A DNA stretch of 64,000 nt, taken from the NCBI GenBank assembly GCA_946894095.1, contig OX335647.2, positions 16,076,001-16,140,000 of the forward strand, written 5' to 3'. The DNA is from Incurvaria masculella (taxonomy: Eukaryota; Arthropoda; Insecta; Lepidoptera; Incurvariidae). The position numbers and the translations under genes are program-made. The notes under the pieces were generated by a model. The model made no database searches. It saw nothing but the letters and a program-made list of their open reading frames with translations, and was not told the DNA's origin. Every line of letters begins with the position of its first letter. Positions within the stretch are counted from its first letter, which is position 1. Of the stretch, positions 10,295 through 21,692 are shown piece after piece.

Positions 10295-11551
10295 TCATGT
10301 TGCCGTAGAAGTCGCCGCTGCTTCGCTTTTCTTCTCATCCTTTGCTGGCTGCGGTGCAGACGCTTGCGCGGACCCGGGGTGCTGTTCGGTCTCCCTGTAG
10401 GACCCTCCGCCGCCGGCCCACGCCGCCGCCGGGTGGTACCCGCCGCCGCCGTGCGCCGCGTGACCCGCGTGCGCTACGTGACCGCGGACCAGCTGCGGCG
10501 AGCAGCTGAACAGCAGCGGCAGCGCGCCGCACCCTCCGCCGCCAGGGCTCGCAGGGAACACGCTGGCCGCGTACGCCCCGGCCGGGTACGTCGGCAGGTA
10601 GTTGTTGATGACCGGCAGCGGCGCGTACGAGACCGCTGAGCGCGCCGACCCCGCCATCGCCTGCTCGAACGCCTGCTGCTTCATCGCCTGCTCGAGCTGC
10701 GCCGCGCGAGCCTGCTCTGCTGCCTGAGCGCCGGGGACGTGAGCCGCCATCTGGTCGGCTCCCGCGACGTTGCCGCTGGGACTTTGCGCCTGGCGGGCGT
10801 GCTCGAGTTGCTGCTGGTGCATCATTTGAGCCTCGGCGAAGCGGGCCTGTTCCAGTTCCTGTTGGTACATCATTTGCGCCCGAGCGTGCCGAGCTCGCTC
10901 GAACGCCTGTTCGTTCATCCACAGTTCGTGAGCGGCTCGAGCCTTCTCCAGTTCATGTTGCTCCATTATTTGCGCCTGAGCGCTGCGGGCCTGCTCGTTC
11001 ATGAGGTGCGTCTGCAGAGCCATCTCCGCCTCGACCGCGGTCGCCGCGAGAGCTTGCTGCTCGCCGTTCCGGGCCTGGTCGAAGGCCGGTGCTCCGAAGG
11101 CGCCGGCAGCGAATGTCTGGTCGGGGCCCAGCCAGTAAGCAGCGGAGGAGCGATGACCGTAGTGCGGCTCGAACTCGTGCGCCGCCACGGGGACTTTGAG
11201 GTGCTTAACGACCGGAACCTTGACAAATTTGATCTTCGGTTTGAACAGCGCTTCGTCGTGGTGACCGAAGGTGCGGGCCTCGGGGGCGACGGGCTGCTCC
11301 GCCGTGGGTCCGGTCGCGGGATTGCAGAGCGTGAACGGAGCTTTGCCGGGTTCGGTGACGGTGATGCAGGTCCCCGGCGCGTACTTCTTGAGGCGTGCGG
11401 CGGCAACGGCGGAGGTGACGTTCCCGGAGGGCGCCGCCGGCGAAGGCTCCTGCTCGGCGGGCAGCAGGCCGGGGGTGAGGGTGGGGGCGAGGGGCGCGGC
11501 GAGCGCGCATGCGCACAGCGCGACCAATACGGACAGCTTGATAGTATGCAT
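10295..11551 (-). CDS. Secreted vitelline-membrane-like eggshell protein 3
   Basis: Intronless, 418 residues, TGA stop at 10295-10297. The ATG at 11549-11551 leads into a signal peptide (MHTIKLSVLVALCACALAA). It shares with the 7441-8772 protein the N-terminal block PGTCITVTEPGKAPFTLC, the segment ARSAV.SYAPLPVINNYL and the VM-like block GGGGCGALPLLFSCSPQL (C341, C350). Distinctive is a Glu/Gln/Ala/Arg-rich region (about 180-265) made of imperfect repeats of about 17-18 residues of the type QMMYQQELEQARFAEA, predicted as a long helix or coiled coil that could be crosslinked. The Gly/His/Ala tail resembles eggshell proteins. No canonical AATAAA is found in the first 100 nt after the stop. Role inferred as an eggshell structural protein. 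Long open frames on the opposite strand are by-products of GC-rich codons. Confidence 0.78.
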   Translation of the reverse strand: MHTIKLSVLVALCACALAAPLAPTLTPGLLPAEQEPSPAAPSGNVTSAVAAARLKKYAPGTCITVTEPGKAPFTLCNPATGPTAEQPVAPEARTFGHHDEALFKPKIKFVKVPVVKHLKVPVAAHEFEPHYGHRSSAAYWLGPDQTFAAGAFGAPAFDQARNGEQQALAATAVEAEMALQTHLMNEQARSAQAQIMEQHELEKARAAHELWMNEQAFERARHARAQMMYQQELEQARFAEAQMMHQQQLEHARQAQSPSGNVAGADQMAAHVPGAQAAEQARAAQLEQAMKQQAFEQAMAGSARSAVSYAPLPVINNYLPTYPAGAYAASVFPASPGGGGCGALPLLFSCSPQLVRGHVAHAGHAAHGGGGYHPAAAWAGGGGSYRETEQHPGSAQASAPQPAKDEKKSEAAATSTAT

Positions 11552-11592
11552 GGTCGTAGGAGGAATGAGAGTGCACGTATTAAATCATTGAC

Positions 11593-11598
11593 CTTATA
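11593..11598 (-). promoter_or_regulatory. TATA box of eggshell-like gene 3
   Basis: On the minus strand AAATATAAGG lies about 45 bp upstream of the ATG, matching the compact promoters of the two neighbouring paralogues. Confidence 0.55.
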
Positions 11599-11759
11599 TT
11601 TGGTCACCGAGCCGATGTTTTGCAAGCAGATATTACACTTGTGCTTGTAATGGTAATGCAAGCGGTCCAAAATGTAGAATAGCATGCAAGTATCTTCGAA
11701 CCCAAAGTAGGTCACTAGCAGAGGCATCATTTCTATTTCGCTTGAAACATATTCATCGC

Positions 11760-13190
11760 GTTTTAATTTTTTCTTTATATATTTAATTATTTATGCTTGA
11801 CTGTAAAATTGTAATGTAACAATAAAATTGTGGGTTGGGAGGGGAGATGAGTATTGTCGGACTCGTGCACCAAAGGTTCCAATTCAAGAGCTTTTAAGAA
11901 TGTTCTAAAAATTTACTGAAAAAAATATTCAAATATTAAACCAAAACAGGAGCAGAAAGAGTATATAAGCTCTAATATGCAGCACTACGAACGTCATATT
12001 CAATAGAGTGAATCTAACGGGTCAAATAATAAGTGTTTTTTATTCAAGCATCATTAGTTTCATTTCGTTTTTATTAAGCATTGGTAACTTGCATACACGT
12101 AGACACGTCAATTATAATAAATACTATCAGTGTCAGGTGTAGATAGGCTTCGTCAAAATAAAAACATGCAAAATCCAAATCCAAATCCGAGTCGTGGTTT
12201 AGGCAATCTGCTTGATTTCTTAGAATTTCAATAGGTCGGTGCTAGATTGTGCCATCCACATACGTGCGTCTGTGATACCAACGTTACCGAACGGGGCCAC
12301 CACGGTGTATCATGCCAAATGAGCGCTGGTTGTTTATTCCGCGTTTACAATATAAATAACACTATAAAAAGAGCACTGGTAACCGCAAACTACCTCAGCA
12401 TCACCGAGCCCCCAGGAATCAGTCGCTTGGATAGTAAACGGCCGGATGGTGTGACCTTAGTGCCGTGGGCAGTGCCACATGTGTGGATACCATGGGTCCG
12501 TCCTACATTCAGGCCACTTCTCGCGCGGCCGGAGCTGCAGCTGAGAGGGCAACAGCAAATAAACACCATAAATACAGCTGCGTGGCGAGTTCCTTTGAGT
12601 TTTTGGCTTTCGCCGTCGAGACACTCGGTTCATGGTCACCAGAAGCGATCTCTTCATCTAATGCAAACTTTTAAATGAAAGTTCTGGTGATCCCAGGTCC
12701 GGGGCAAATTTTGTCCGGCGAATAAGCCGCGAAATTCAAAGAGGTAGTACCGCCAGTATTTTAAGTACAGCTGGAGTTTCGGATCTTTTAAAAGAAGTTT
12801 TTTATTTAATGTTCCAACCTTAGATAGGTGAAGAGATTGTTATAATTAAAGTGTTTTTTTTAATTCAATGCCACTTGCGTATCATTGATTGGTATTGTTA
12901 ATAAGATGCTGAATAAATGACAAAATTATTAAAGCTGTCTAAACTAACGATTGGTGCTAGGAGAAAGAAGTTGACAACTCTAACAATAACGCAAAGTGTC
13001 GAAGTTCGATTGTCTGTTGAAAAGCATTAAAAATAAAACGTAAAAAATTCAATGTGCTTTTAATTTTATTTTTGAAATTAGGATTAACTGAATCAAAATA
13101 ACGCACAAGCAAAAATAGACGAATGGTTTAAAAGCTGTGTATTCGTCATTGATGTATTTAAAAGTATGTTAATTGCGGCATATGGCGTAT
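11760..13190. other. Intergenic, no gene seen
   Basis: About 1.4 kb of AT-rich sequence. Open frames around 12247-12678 overlap on both strands and show no domain or splice structure, so they are not called. A short (AAT)n run at 13197-13214 leads into a retroelement fragment. Confidence 0.4.
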
Positions 13191-13238
13191 GCCACATAAT
13201 AATAATAATAATAAAAACACGGCCTCATAGACTCAGTA

Positions 13239-13820
13239 GTGCCATACTATAAGTACAAACCGGAAGACGTATTGGAAAAGGATGGCACTAAGCTCTATTG
13301 GGATCGACCAATACAGACCGATAAGACAATTAAGAGCAATAAGCCCGATATTGTATTGGTCGATCCCAAGTCCAACCAGATCTTCCTCGTAGACATAACA
13401 ATACCACATGACGAAAACCTCGACAGGGCCGAAAATGAGAAACTTATGAAATATTTAGACCTGGCCCACGAGGTTACCGCCATGTGGCGTGCACGGAAAA
13501 CCACCATCGTGCCAATTGTTATGTCTACGAACGGCGTTGTCCCAAAAAATTTGGCCAAAAATTTAGAAAAATTAGACATCGATATTGGGCTCCGATTCCA
13601 GATGCAGAAAGCGGTTCTACTCTCGAACACGAGAATCGTTCGGCGGTTTCTGTCTCTGTAGCTCGGAGAAGCCTTATAGGATTTGTCCCAGGTGGGACCT
13701 CCCTAAGGCTAAATTCAGTTTTAGGTTTATATTTTTTAAGACTTCTTTTTTTGTATTTTTGTACTAAATAATATAAACCTAAGATTTGTTATATTAATAT
13801 ATACTGTGAATAATAATAAT
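13239..13820 (+). mobile_element. 3' end of a non-LTR retrotransposon (restriction-like endonuclease fragment)
   Basis: The open frame 13239-13661 (no ATG) ends in a C-terminal piece of a retrotransposon polyprotein. The segment KPDIVLVD..IFLVDITIP fits the PD-x12-14-D core of the restriction-like endonuclease of early-branching LINE clades, and the tail QKAVLLSNTRIVRRFLSL is typical of such proteins. The 3' UTR and an AAT-rich tail follow to about 13820. The reverse transcriptase is absent, so the copy is 5' truncated and dead. Clade assignment is tentative. Confidence 0.65.
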
Positions 13821-14501
13821 AAAATTCTTTATTGTACACCATTATAAAACAGTTTACAAAAGGCGGGCCTAATGCCAAAAGGCATTCTCTTCCTACCTAC
13901 CCTTGGGATGTAGGAAAGGTGCAAGGCGGCAGACAAAAAAGGATAAAAGAAGTAAGATTTTTTATCAATAAAGATATATATATATATATATATATATACT
14001 TAACAAGAATAAATATACTTACATTCTAATACTAATACATACATAACTAACTAATACATAATATATTAGGTGCTCGACCACGTCCATGGGCTCTTAAACT
14101 AAACCATGCCGTCCGGCCATCATGTTTGAAGTATCCTGGTTGCACTTTGAAGCAAATACCTCGACAGGCAGTAGATTCCATAGTTTACCTACACTGTAGA
14201 CCAGAATCGGTTTATTTTCAGAATGGCGACAGGAAACAGCTAGAAAGGAGACGGAAAACAGAAATAAGATAATATGAGTAGAAACTCGTTATGAAACAAA
14301 GATGGACTCGGAACCCTTTACTGAAAATCCGATTGAACACAGCAGCTATGATTAAAATTAATGTTCACATCGCTTATTAAAAAAAGTCGATACATCACGT
14401 ACGCAGGTGTTCAGGTCTTCGGCTTGAGAGGTCGCTGTGGTTCAGGTGCGCAGAGCAATTTTACATGAAATTGAAAAAGGTGTCAAAATACTAGCTAACA
14501 C
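13821..14501. other. Retroelement-like 3' tail and TA microsatellite
   Basis: AATAAAATTCTTTATTGTACACC near 13810-13850 is a common retroelement 3' tail in reverse context. A (TA)n run occupies about 13973-13998. No gene is seen. Confidence 0.4.
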
Positions 14502-15051
14502 TTAAGGCGGCCCAACCCGCTCATCTCCCCATACAAAAGGGGAAAGAAGATCACGCCCATATTTCTTGTCAGAGATCCAAAATTTTGCTCAAAATAGCTT
14601 TATTTGATCGAACTAGATGTCTGATGACCACTGGCATTGTAAAATTGTGTATGGTTTCTAAGTTATAAGGTCCGAAAGTTCGATTTTTTCGCGCGTTTTA
14701 TACGATAACTTTGGAGGTGGATTACGCAATGATAAAGTAAGAACATGGTAAAAAGATTAGTCATCAGACATAGCTTGTTTAATCAAGATTAATAATCTAT
14801 TTGGTTTTTGTTAGGTTTTTGACTACAGCGGTCGTGGTTTACTTTTAGCTATAAGTCGTTTTGAAATTATAATTTTCGTAAATCTTACCAAATCATACAC
14901 TATGCACATTGTCTTTTTTGTGGACAGGTTGCATCTTCCTCATAACGGAGCCTGTCTTATTCTTAGAAACAGAGAAGGTCCCAGAGCGCAACAGCACGGT
15001 TTTGTACCGTGCCCGCAAATGAGTTGAGGCCGCCGGGTTGGGCCACCTTAA
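14502..15051 (+). mobile_element. TTAA-flanked MITE family T, copy 1
   Basis: A 550-bp element bounded by TTAA at both ends with terminal inverted repeats AAGGCGGCCCAACCC / GGGTTGGGCCACCTT. Other copies are 47647-48850 (with a nested insertion), 54857-55396, 60189-60765 (reverse) and 61876-62418, and a decayed piece is at 17850-18135. The TTAA target and the inverted ends suggest a piggyBac-type non-autonomous element. The minus-strand open frame is not a gene. Confidence 0.8.
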
Positions 15052-16415
15052 ATGCGGTGGATGCTTGTATACCGTATGTGTGTATACAAGAATTTTCACT
15101 GAATTTATTATTAGCACGCGGTTTTCACTCGCACAATATTACCTACCTTCTTGCTTTCTAAGCCTTCTTGTCGTATCGTTGGATGGTACTAGGTAATTTG
15201 GCGTCAGCTATGTGCGGCATCATATCTTGTGACATTGACAAGTGAACAAGTGACATTTTTTGTGTGGACAGTGATATTTTTTTATTCCATTTCATTTCAT
15301 ATATTTAAACTTTTTAGGTAGTCAAACTACACTGAGTTACTTCAAAAACTGATAGATCCGCGGAGTTTATCAGCCAGCAAAAAAGAATCCGCATATAAAC
15401 TTTACTGTTTTTTCCGTCCACAGCAATGAAATACATACATAGATCTAAATGGTAGAACAGATTCAGGCAAAGAACAAAACAAAAGAAACAGCAACCCTCA
15501 GTGCAAATGGATTAGAAATAGAACTTACCTAACTAACAAAGTCTTATAAAAGTATAATTACGTATTCTATTATATTTTATATTATAAGTATTCTATGGTG
15601 TAAAAGCCATCGTCAACTAAATAACTATTTCAGGTGTAAGTTTAATACAAATGCAGTGTTTCCATTAGAAAGGAATAAGAATAAGTCGTCTAATAACCAT
15701 ATTGCATTTACTTTCTTTATATGTCTGCCAATTACCACAATGATTTCCGACAGGTATAGTACATGCGGCGCAAATTCGGCCCGAAAATAAGGGAATGCGT
15801 ATTTTTTTTTTTGGTTATTGAATAAAATCAAGTTTTATCTTCTCTCGTCCATTTTGTGTTGCGCGCGCATGCTAGGTCTATGTACATACCAGACTTTTAT
15901 ATTTTTGGCGATAGTCCCTTGCGCATATTATACATATTTTAGGAATTATCACACATCACAGAAGTACTATGAGTTAACAGAACTTGGTGTGTGTGGAATT
16001 TGTGCAAATGAATAAGTCCATCAAATACTGAGTGAGCGATGTCATCAACCGATGAGTCACATTTGTAACTGAAGAATACTAATCAAGGTCGAAGGCAAAG
16101 TACGAAACATCGGGCCACCAACCTCGCAGGCAGTTTCTGGGAACGATATGCATCGTCGGCAAGTACAGCAAGTATGATTGTTGGCTATGTCACATGACAG
16201 CGAGCGTACGAGACACGCTTCTAAGAGACGAGAATGATTGGTCAGGATAACATATCAGCGATTGCATTGACAAGGACGTAGAGTTCAATAGAAAAAACTC
16301 GATGTTATCGCGTTTCAAGGAGTTTCCGTAATTTTAGAATGTACTAGAAGGCTACGTCAGCCACGGTGACTACAGTTTAGTTGTTTTTATGTTTGCGATG
16401 GTTCAATAAAGAAAG
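15052..16415. repeat. Mixed decayed repeats, no gene
   Basis: At 15290-15430 is a repeat with GATCCGCGGA and GAATCCGCA that recurs near 32420-32530 and 53335-53470. At 15862-15882 GCGCGCGCATGCTAGGTCTATG recurs at 43746 and, reversed, at 58157. The rest is AT-rich with no supported coding sequence. Confidence 0.45.
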
Positions 16416-16862
16416 TTGTTTCTTTATTGCAATGTATGTTTGTTCGTCAAAAGGTATCCAACATATTTTGAAAATATAATTCCAACCCACAATTATAAAA
16501 CAAGAAGTGTGTCTTGCAAAAAATTATGTTTTACGCGCCCTCGAATTGCACTTTATCGCAATAGCGTATTTTTTATGGCTCCAAAATTATATAATTGTAT
16601 CCCTAAAGAATTTAGGGACCTTACCTATGATTTGTATAAAGGTAAATTATACGACTGGTTAGTAAAACAAAGCATTTACTCAGTAGAAGAATTTATACAC
16701 ACTAGCAAGTTTTAAGTTTCAAAATGTTGTATTCTCTGTCCATATTTTAACAATGTGCTTTTGTACGCCGTAACTGGCAACTTTTGGAGATACTGAAAAA
16801 ATATGTAAAGACTTGTTTACCCATAAGTACACAAATAAATTTCATTTCATTTCATTTCATTT
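16416..16862 (+). mobile_element. LINE 3' fragment (jockey/CR1-like)
   Basis: The frame to 16715 has THNYKTRS, then PRIALYRNSVFFMAPKLYNCIP, then LYDWLVKQ, the usual C-terminal end of jockey/CR1-type ORF2 (HNYxTR..., RxxxxxxxKLWNxLP). The UTR ends in AATAAATTTCATTTCATTTC, a simple-repeat tail. The polymerase is missing, so it is a 5' truncated dead copy. Confidence 0.7.
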
Positions 16863-17389
16863 CAATGTCCCTCTCTCGTACTTCACCTTATTCGAATGCA
16901 CGTGTTTTGTTTAAGGCGCTGGGACTAGCCAACTACTCGCGCCATACAAATGCACTTTTTAACAAATGTTAAATATGTAGTGAAACGCTTCAGCAAATCC
17001 AAATAGAACTCCAGACTGATAATGGATTGTTAATATTTTTTTATTCCATCATTTATTTAAATAATAATAAAAATAAAAAAAGTTGATTTTTCTCATTAGA
17101 AATCTGAAAGTCATTCGATTTCTAGATATAAGCAAAAACAGCATATATGCATAAACAAAATATTCCATTTGCTTTTAGATTTCTACATTTAGTCAAAAAA
17201 GTTCGGAAATGGACACCGTTTCCGCAATGTATTTTGTATAGAAAAAGGAAACATACATTAACGAAAATCATTCGATTCCTAGACAAGGAATCATATATTG
17301 TAAGGATGACACATATAATCGTCAGACTTAGTTAGTTTACTTGGGGTGCCTCGTCTAACTTTGCGATTTGGCTAGTACCAGGCCCTTAA

Positions 17390-17550
17390 GGGCCGAGTGC
17401 ACGATAGGACAAAAAATCAAAATCAGCGTCAAAGTATGATTAAACACGTCACTTTGTGTTGACAGTATGGACGGAACTCTATGCGGTTCACTAAAAGTGA
17501 CGTGCTTGAACATTGATTAACTCAGCCGTCTTTTCGTGCAATCGGGGCTA
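17390..17550. repeat. Repeat family C, copy 1
   Basis: Shares the order GGGCCGAGTGCACGA, AAAATCAA, CGTCACTTT, CACTAAAAGTGACGTG, AACATTGATTAA and CAATCGGG with 35740-35910. Two copies show an interspersed short element. No coding content. Confidence 0.55.
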
Positions 17551-17699
17551 AGAGTCACAAATGTTATTGAGATTTCAAAGTAGGTAGCTCGGTGGGTTCC
17601 GGCTCGTAAAAAGGGTAAATTGGACCCACTGCATTTGTTCCCATGCATGAGATAAGAAGCGATTAAGGGAATCGTCGTTTGTCACTCCTCACTTTGCCC

Positions 17700-18565
17700 A
17701 GGTTGGTGGCATGGTCGAAGCGAGAACAAAAATTGTCCGTGTTTCTAATACAGATCAATGTAGCCGTTTAAGGCATGGCAAATAGTTGTGTGGTGTTTTG
17801 GGATAAAAAAAATAAAAAGTGTTATAAACGATCAATGTCGAGCTATCGAATTTAAAAATATTAGTCATCAAGCCTAGATTGTTCCATGAAGATTTAAAAT
17901 CAGTTTCGTTTTTGTTGATTTTTTGGGTACAGCGTTCGTGATTTACTTTTAGCTATAAGTCGTTTTACAATTATTGTTTTTTGTAAATCTAACCAAATTA
18001 AACTCTATGCGCATTGTTTGCATTATGGACTTTTTTTTCTTGCGTCCTCCTCATAGTGGAAATTGTATTTTTCTTTAAAACAGAGAGAGTGCCAGAGCGC
18101 AATAGAACGATCTTGTGCCGTACCGGTGGTTAAGTTGTAATGTCTTTTATTTTGGAAAAAAGACTAAGGACTTCACCCTCGTAACATAATGTTTCTGTAT
18201 CACGAAAGCATTTTAGCCACCTCCGCCACGCAGCCAACTATTTTTTATGTTTTGTAAACATATAAAAACAACCCGGATAAACTAGATCAGAGATTCCAAT
18301 AAGTTTCCCAAATATAAGCATAATTTAGAGAAGGCTCTGGACGCGTTCGGGTTCTGTATGTTGCAGTTTTCGACAGTGGTTAGATTCCACGTAAATCTGT
18401 GCGTCTCTTCTTTTAACTTCTTTAATTTTTGGGTGGTGGTACGCCCGGGTATAAATTTTCTGTTGAGCCATGCAGAAGGAAGGTCCTGGCATAGAACTTA
18501 GTTCCCGTATGTTATATTGGGCTAATATCATGACATAGGTGGGGTATTAGCCATTAGTATTGGTA
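17700..18565. repeat. SINE S fragments around a decayed family T element
   Basis: SINE S pieces lie at 17700-17815 and 18470-18565. Between them (17850-18135) runs a diverged interior of family T with TTTAGCTATAAGTCGTTTT and CCAGAGCGCAATAGAACG. No gene is seen. Confidence 0.55.
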
Positions 18566-19751
18566 TTTAGTTTAGTCATTACATTAGTATCGAATAAAAT
18601 GTTTACCTATTCATGGTCGCGAAGAAGGCTTTGAAAGCAATATTATTTATTAACATGATAATACGAAATTGTACAATACAAAAATAAAAAATAAATAAAG
18701 AACAGCATTAGTGTTCAACTAGAGAGGCTGACACTACGATGAGTTGACACTTTAATTTTTATTGGTTTTACTTCTTCTCTTAGATTATCTTTTGATTAGT
18801 TGACATACAGGATTACAGGTAACGAAAAGACAGTGAAAACCACACACATACATTAGTTCTTTGGGTGAAAACAGTATTTGCATTTAGCCAATGAAGCGTC
18901 ATTTACCATAGTATGCACACGGAAATATTTTGAATGAATTGAATTATTTATACTCCTAAGTTTGAAGAAAAAACATATTTTTTCTAGTCGTGCAACCCAT
19001 TCCCGCTCAGTTAATTTGCGCCATTATTATTTTATCACTAACTCGTCCTACATGTTCTAACCATATCATGTTCACACCCATGTTCTCTATTTTTGTCGAT
19101 AAATATATTTTAGTTTACAATTCCTCTTAAACAATAATTCGGTATCTACTCCAGCATTCCTATATACATTATTTCAACATCATCTAAAAATATCTACAGA
19201 TTTTGAGTACCTATTAATAAAATGCTATCTCAGTATTCCCAAGAAATGTGTAGGTACTATTTTGGTGTTATCGATACCAGTCGAAGATGCCTCAAGATAA
19301 TTCCACAAAAACACATTGTTTACTTTGTGTGCAAACATTTATCGGAAAATGTACGCGGCCCGTATACCTACTAGGAACCTCGTGACCGCAAACACTCACA
19401 AAGATAAGAAAAATCATTTAAAATCCCCTTTGCTTCCACTCCAAGCACAGTATCTGCACGCACTTACAAGGATAATAGTTGTAGAGTTCAAATTGAATAA
19501 CAAATAATCAAATGGCAAATATATATTTCAACAATTGCAATGCTGTACAACGGATCCTGAAAAATAAGATACTAACATTAAGAGTACAATAAACGACACA
19601 CATAATACAAGCAAAAGAATTTGCTTTCCAGAATTAAATAACATACCAACTCTTTCGAGAATCGGTTTCACCTCAAACCAACTATTGCTTTTGCCCCAAA
19701 TCAACAATACCAACTTTCCTGAATTTCACGAGATAAGTTACGGTGGTGAAT
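18566..19751. other. Intergenic upstream of the peptide gene
   Basis: AT-rich sequence with no gene recognised. Any 5' UTR exon or promoter of the next gene would lie here, but I cannot place one. Confidence 0.35.
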
Positions 19752-21354
19752 ATGACGAACCTGGGGCTGTGGATCGTGGGGGCTTTGGTGGTGGTGGCGC
19801 TGGCGGCGAGCGGTGGGGAGGCGAGACACCACCATGCGGTGAGGCCCCAGCTGCGCCCCGAGGACGTGTGGGACGAGCGAGGAGAACTCGGTGCGGAGGA
19901 CCGGGAGGCACCAGCTCACGAATCGGCACATATTGTAAGCATATTCATTATTGTCGTTACCATTACGGTGAAGTTGGCGACAGAGTCTCCAGTCATTCTT
20001 TGTATCATTTGTGCAGTGTGAGTTCCGGCACATATGTCGAACTCCACTTAAATCTGTTACAGCTGTATTCAGAGTGGGCGGACTAATTTTAATACGCCGG
20101 ACTAAACCGGTCTTTGAATGGTTAGTTCGGTGCTGATCCCGTACCAAGTGTTGGCCGGTTCACTCTGAATACGACTGTTACAGTTTACCTACTGTGCATT
20201 ATAATAAGGGCACGGCATTGCACCAAGTTCCTATGTAGTGTGTTGGGTTGATATCATGACAGTAGCCATCTATGTCCAGTTTAATAAAAAAAAATCTACA
20301 ACTTTATAATATCTTACTTCCGTTACTAACTTGAGAATTTAGAGAGAAGCCCTTTAGGCACTCGTCTGACCTTCTCTTTAGAGAGTACAAATTATTGGAT
20401 GTCATGCAAACTTATATGACGAAACTAGTGGATTATTACCGAACACACACACATCTTCAGGTACATGCCACTCACACTTATACCACGAGACACAGACACA
20501 ATTTAAACTTATGCACAACACCAACAAACACTGCTTTTGGGCAAAGATTTCATTCATTTTTGGGGCCGAGGTTATTTAACAATATAACAGATATAATACA
20601 ACCTAGTTTAAATTTAAATAAAAAAGCATTTAAAAAGAATATTCAGAAGTATTTCATAGAATTAGGTCGACTGGAATGTGAAAAATTATTAACAAACATT
20701 TTAATTTAGATACATTTTATGTAGTGCTTGTGTGTAATATGTTAAGTCATTAATATCACTTTATTACTAATTAATAAAGTACTTAAGAGTATCGATCATA
20801 AGTAATTAAAAGAACCTGCGTTAAAAAACCTAGCCATCGCAATACAGGCTAAGCCTAGTGCGACGGTTAAGAAACGAATTTTAGATCGCTAAGAATTGTA
20901 ATTAAAGATGTACTTACTCTTTTTCTTATAATTGTATTAAAGTTTTTTGAATTTGAATTTTTGAATTCACTCTTTGATTTAAGTTTGTTATAGGATTTTC
21001 TTATTGCACCCAACTCAAAATATCATATTTGGGCATTTTCCTGTAGTTGTCTACCACCTTAGATGTAAATTTCTCCAAAATGTCAATACATTTTTGAAGT
21101 AGCCTGGCAAGCATTCGAAAGTATATTGTTCACATTTTGAGATACAAATATCGGTTTCGTGTCATTTATCTATGAATATTCTCTTTAACAACGTAAATTG
21201 ATTGGTGTTGCAGGATTCGGTGAAGAGTGCTAAGCATCCGCGGGTCGTGCCCATCAACACCAGATACTTCAACTTCGCGCCGGTCGCGCCTGCGCCGTGC
21301 AGCGGCGACGGCTTCCGACGCGACCGCTTCGGCATCTGTCGGGAGGTGTGGTGA
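19752..21354 (+). CDS. Two-exon secreted peptide precursor, C-x12-C tail (107 aa)
   Basis: Exon 1 is 19752-19934 (61 codons, donor GTAAGC) and exon 2 is 21214-21354 (acceptor TTGTTGCAG-type, phase 0, TGA stop); together they give 107 residues. The ATG at 19752 opens into a hydrophobic signal peptide (MTNLGLWIVGALVVVALAAS, cleavage likely near residues 20-24). A His/Arg/Glu-rich segment without Cys follows (about 25-61). Exon 2 gives a basic stretch, NTRYFNFAPVAPAP, and a C-terminal module with only two cysteines, C90 and C103, spaced C-x12-C-R and ending in Trp. This fits a secreted precursor whose C-terminal disulfide loop is the active part; small insect peptides such as secapin have a similar C..G..CR ending, but that likeness is weak. 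Function unknown. The 1.3-kb intron carries a LINE fragment. Confidence 0.7.
20395..20975 (+). mobile_element. LINE 3' fragment inside the peptide-gene intron
   Basis: The frame 20395-20709 holds HATHTYTTRHRHNLNL, then a GPRLFNNI segment and a terminal helical stretch, matching the C-terminal tail of jockey/CR1-type ORF2. The 3' end has simple TTGAATTTGAATTTTTGAATTC. It is in the same orientation as the host gene and lacks the polymerase. Confidence 0.6.
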
Positions 21355-21558
21355 CACCAACATGGCTAATTACATGCGGGGAACCCTTTGCAGGAATATA
21401 GTCAAGGCGATAACACCGATCATCGAATTCTACGCTAGCGAACAAGGATAGTACCCTCGGATTGTATTAGTTTTGATTGGTTATGAATATGTGGCTAAAT
21501 GAGCTAGATTAGGATAGAAATAATGTGACATAAGTATTTAAGTAGAAAGACTAATAAG

Positions 21559-21692
21559 CTTGGTTTTCACCAAGTGATGATTTATTTCAATAGCGCCTTC
21601 ATTACTAAAGTGCTGATTATCTTGTACTGGTGATTGCAAGCTGCTAAGCAAGACCCTAAATATTAAGCTAATCAGCAGTAGGTGAAAAAGGT
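21559..21692 (+). repeat. MITE family B, copy 2
   Basis: Ends TGGTTTTCACCAAGTGATGATT and AATCAGCAGTAGGTGAAAAA; the inner words CTTGTACTGG and TGCAAGCTGCTAAG are shared with the other copies. Confidence 0.65.

Noticed and set aside
10335..11730. Long open frames on both strands over eggshell gene 3 (up to 303 codons)
   Set aside because: Arg/Ala/Pro-rich or Leu/Val-rich frames complementary to the true reading frame; the true frame alone has a signal peptide and paralogues.
12247..12678. 143-codon plus-strand and 66-codon minus-strand frames
   Set aside because: No domain, no splice or promoter context, and composition resembles non-coding DNA.
21227..21451. Ser/Ala-rich frame overlapping exon 2 of the peptide gene
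   Set aside because: Out of frame with exon 1 and the phase-0 splice; the supported frame ends in CREVW and a stop at 21354.
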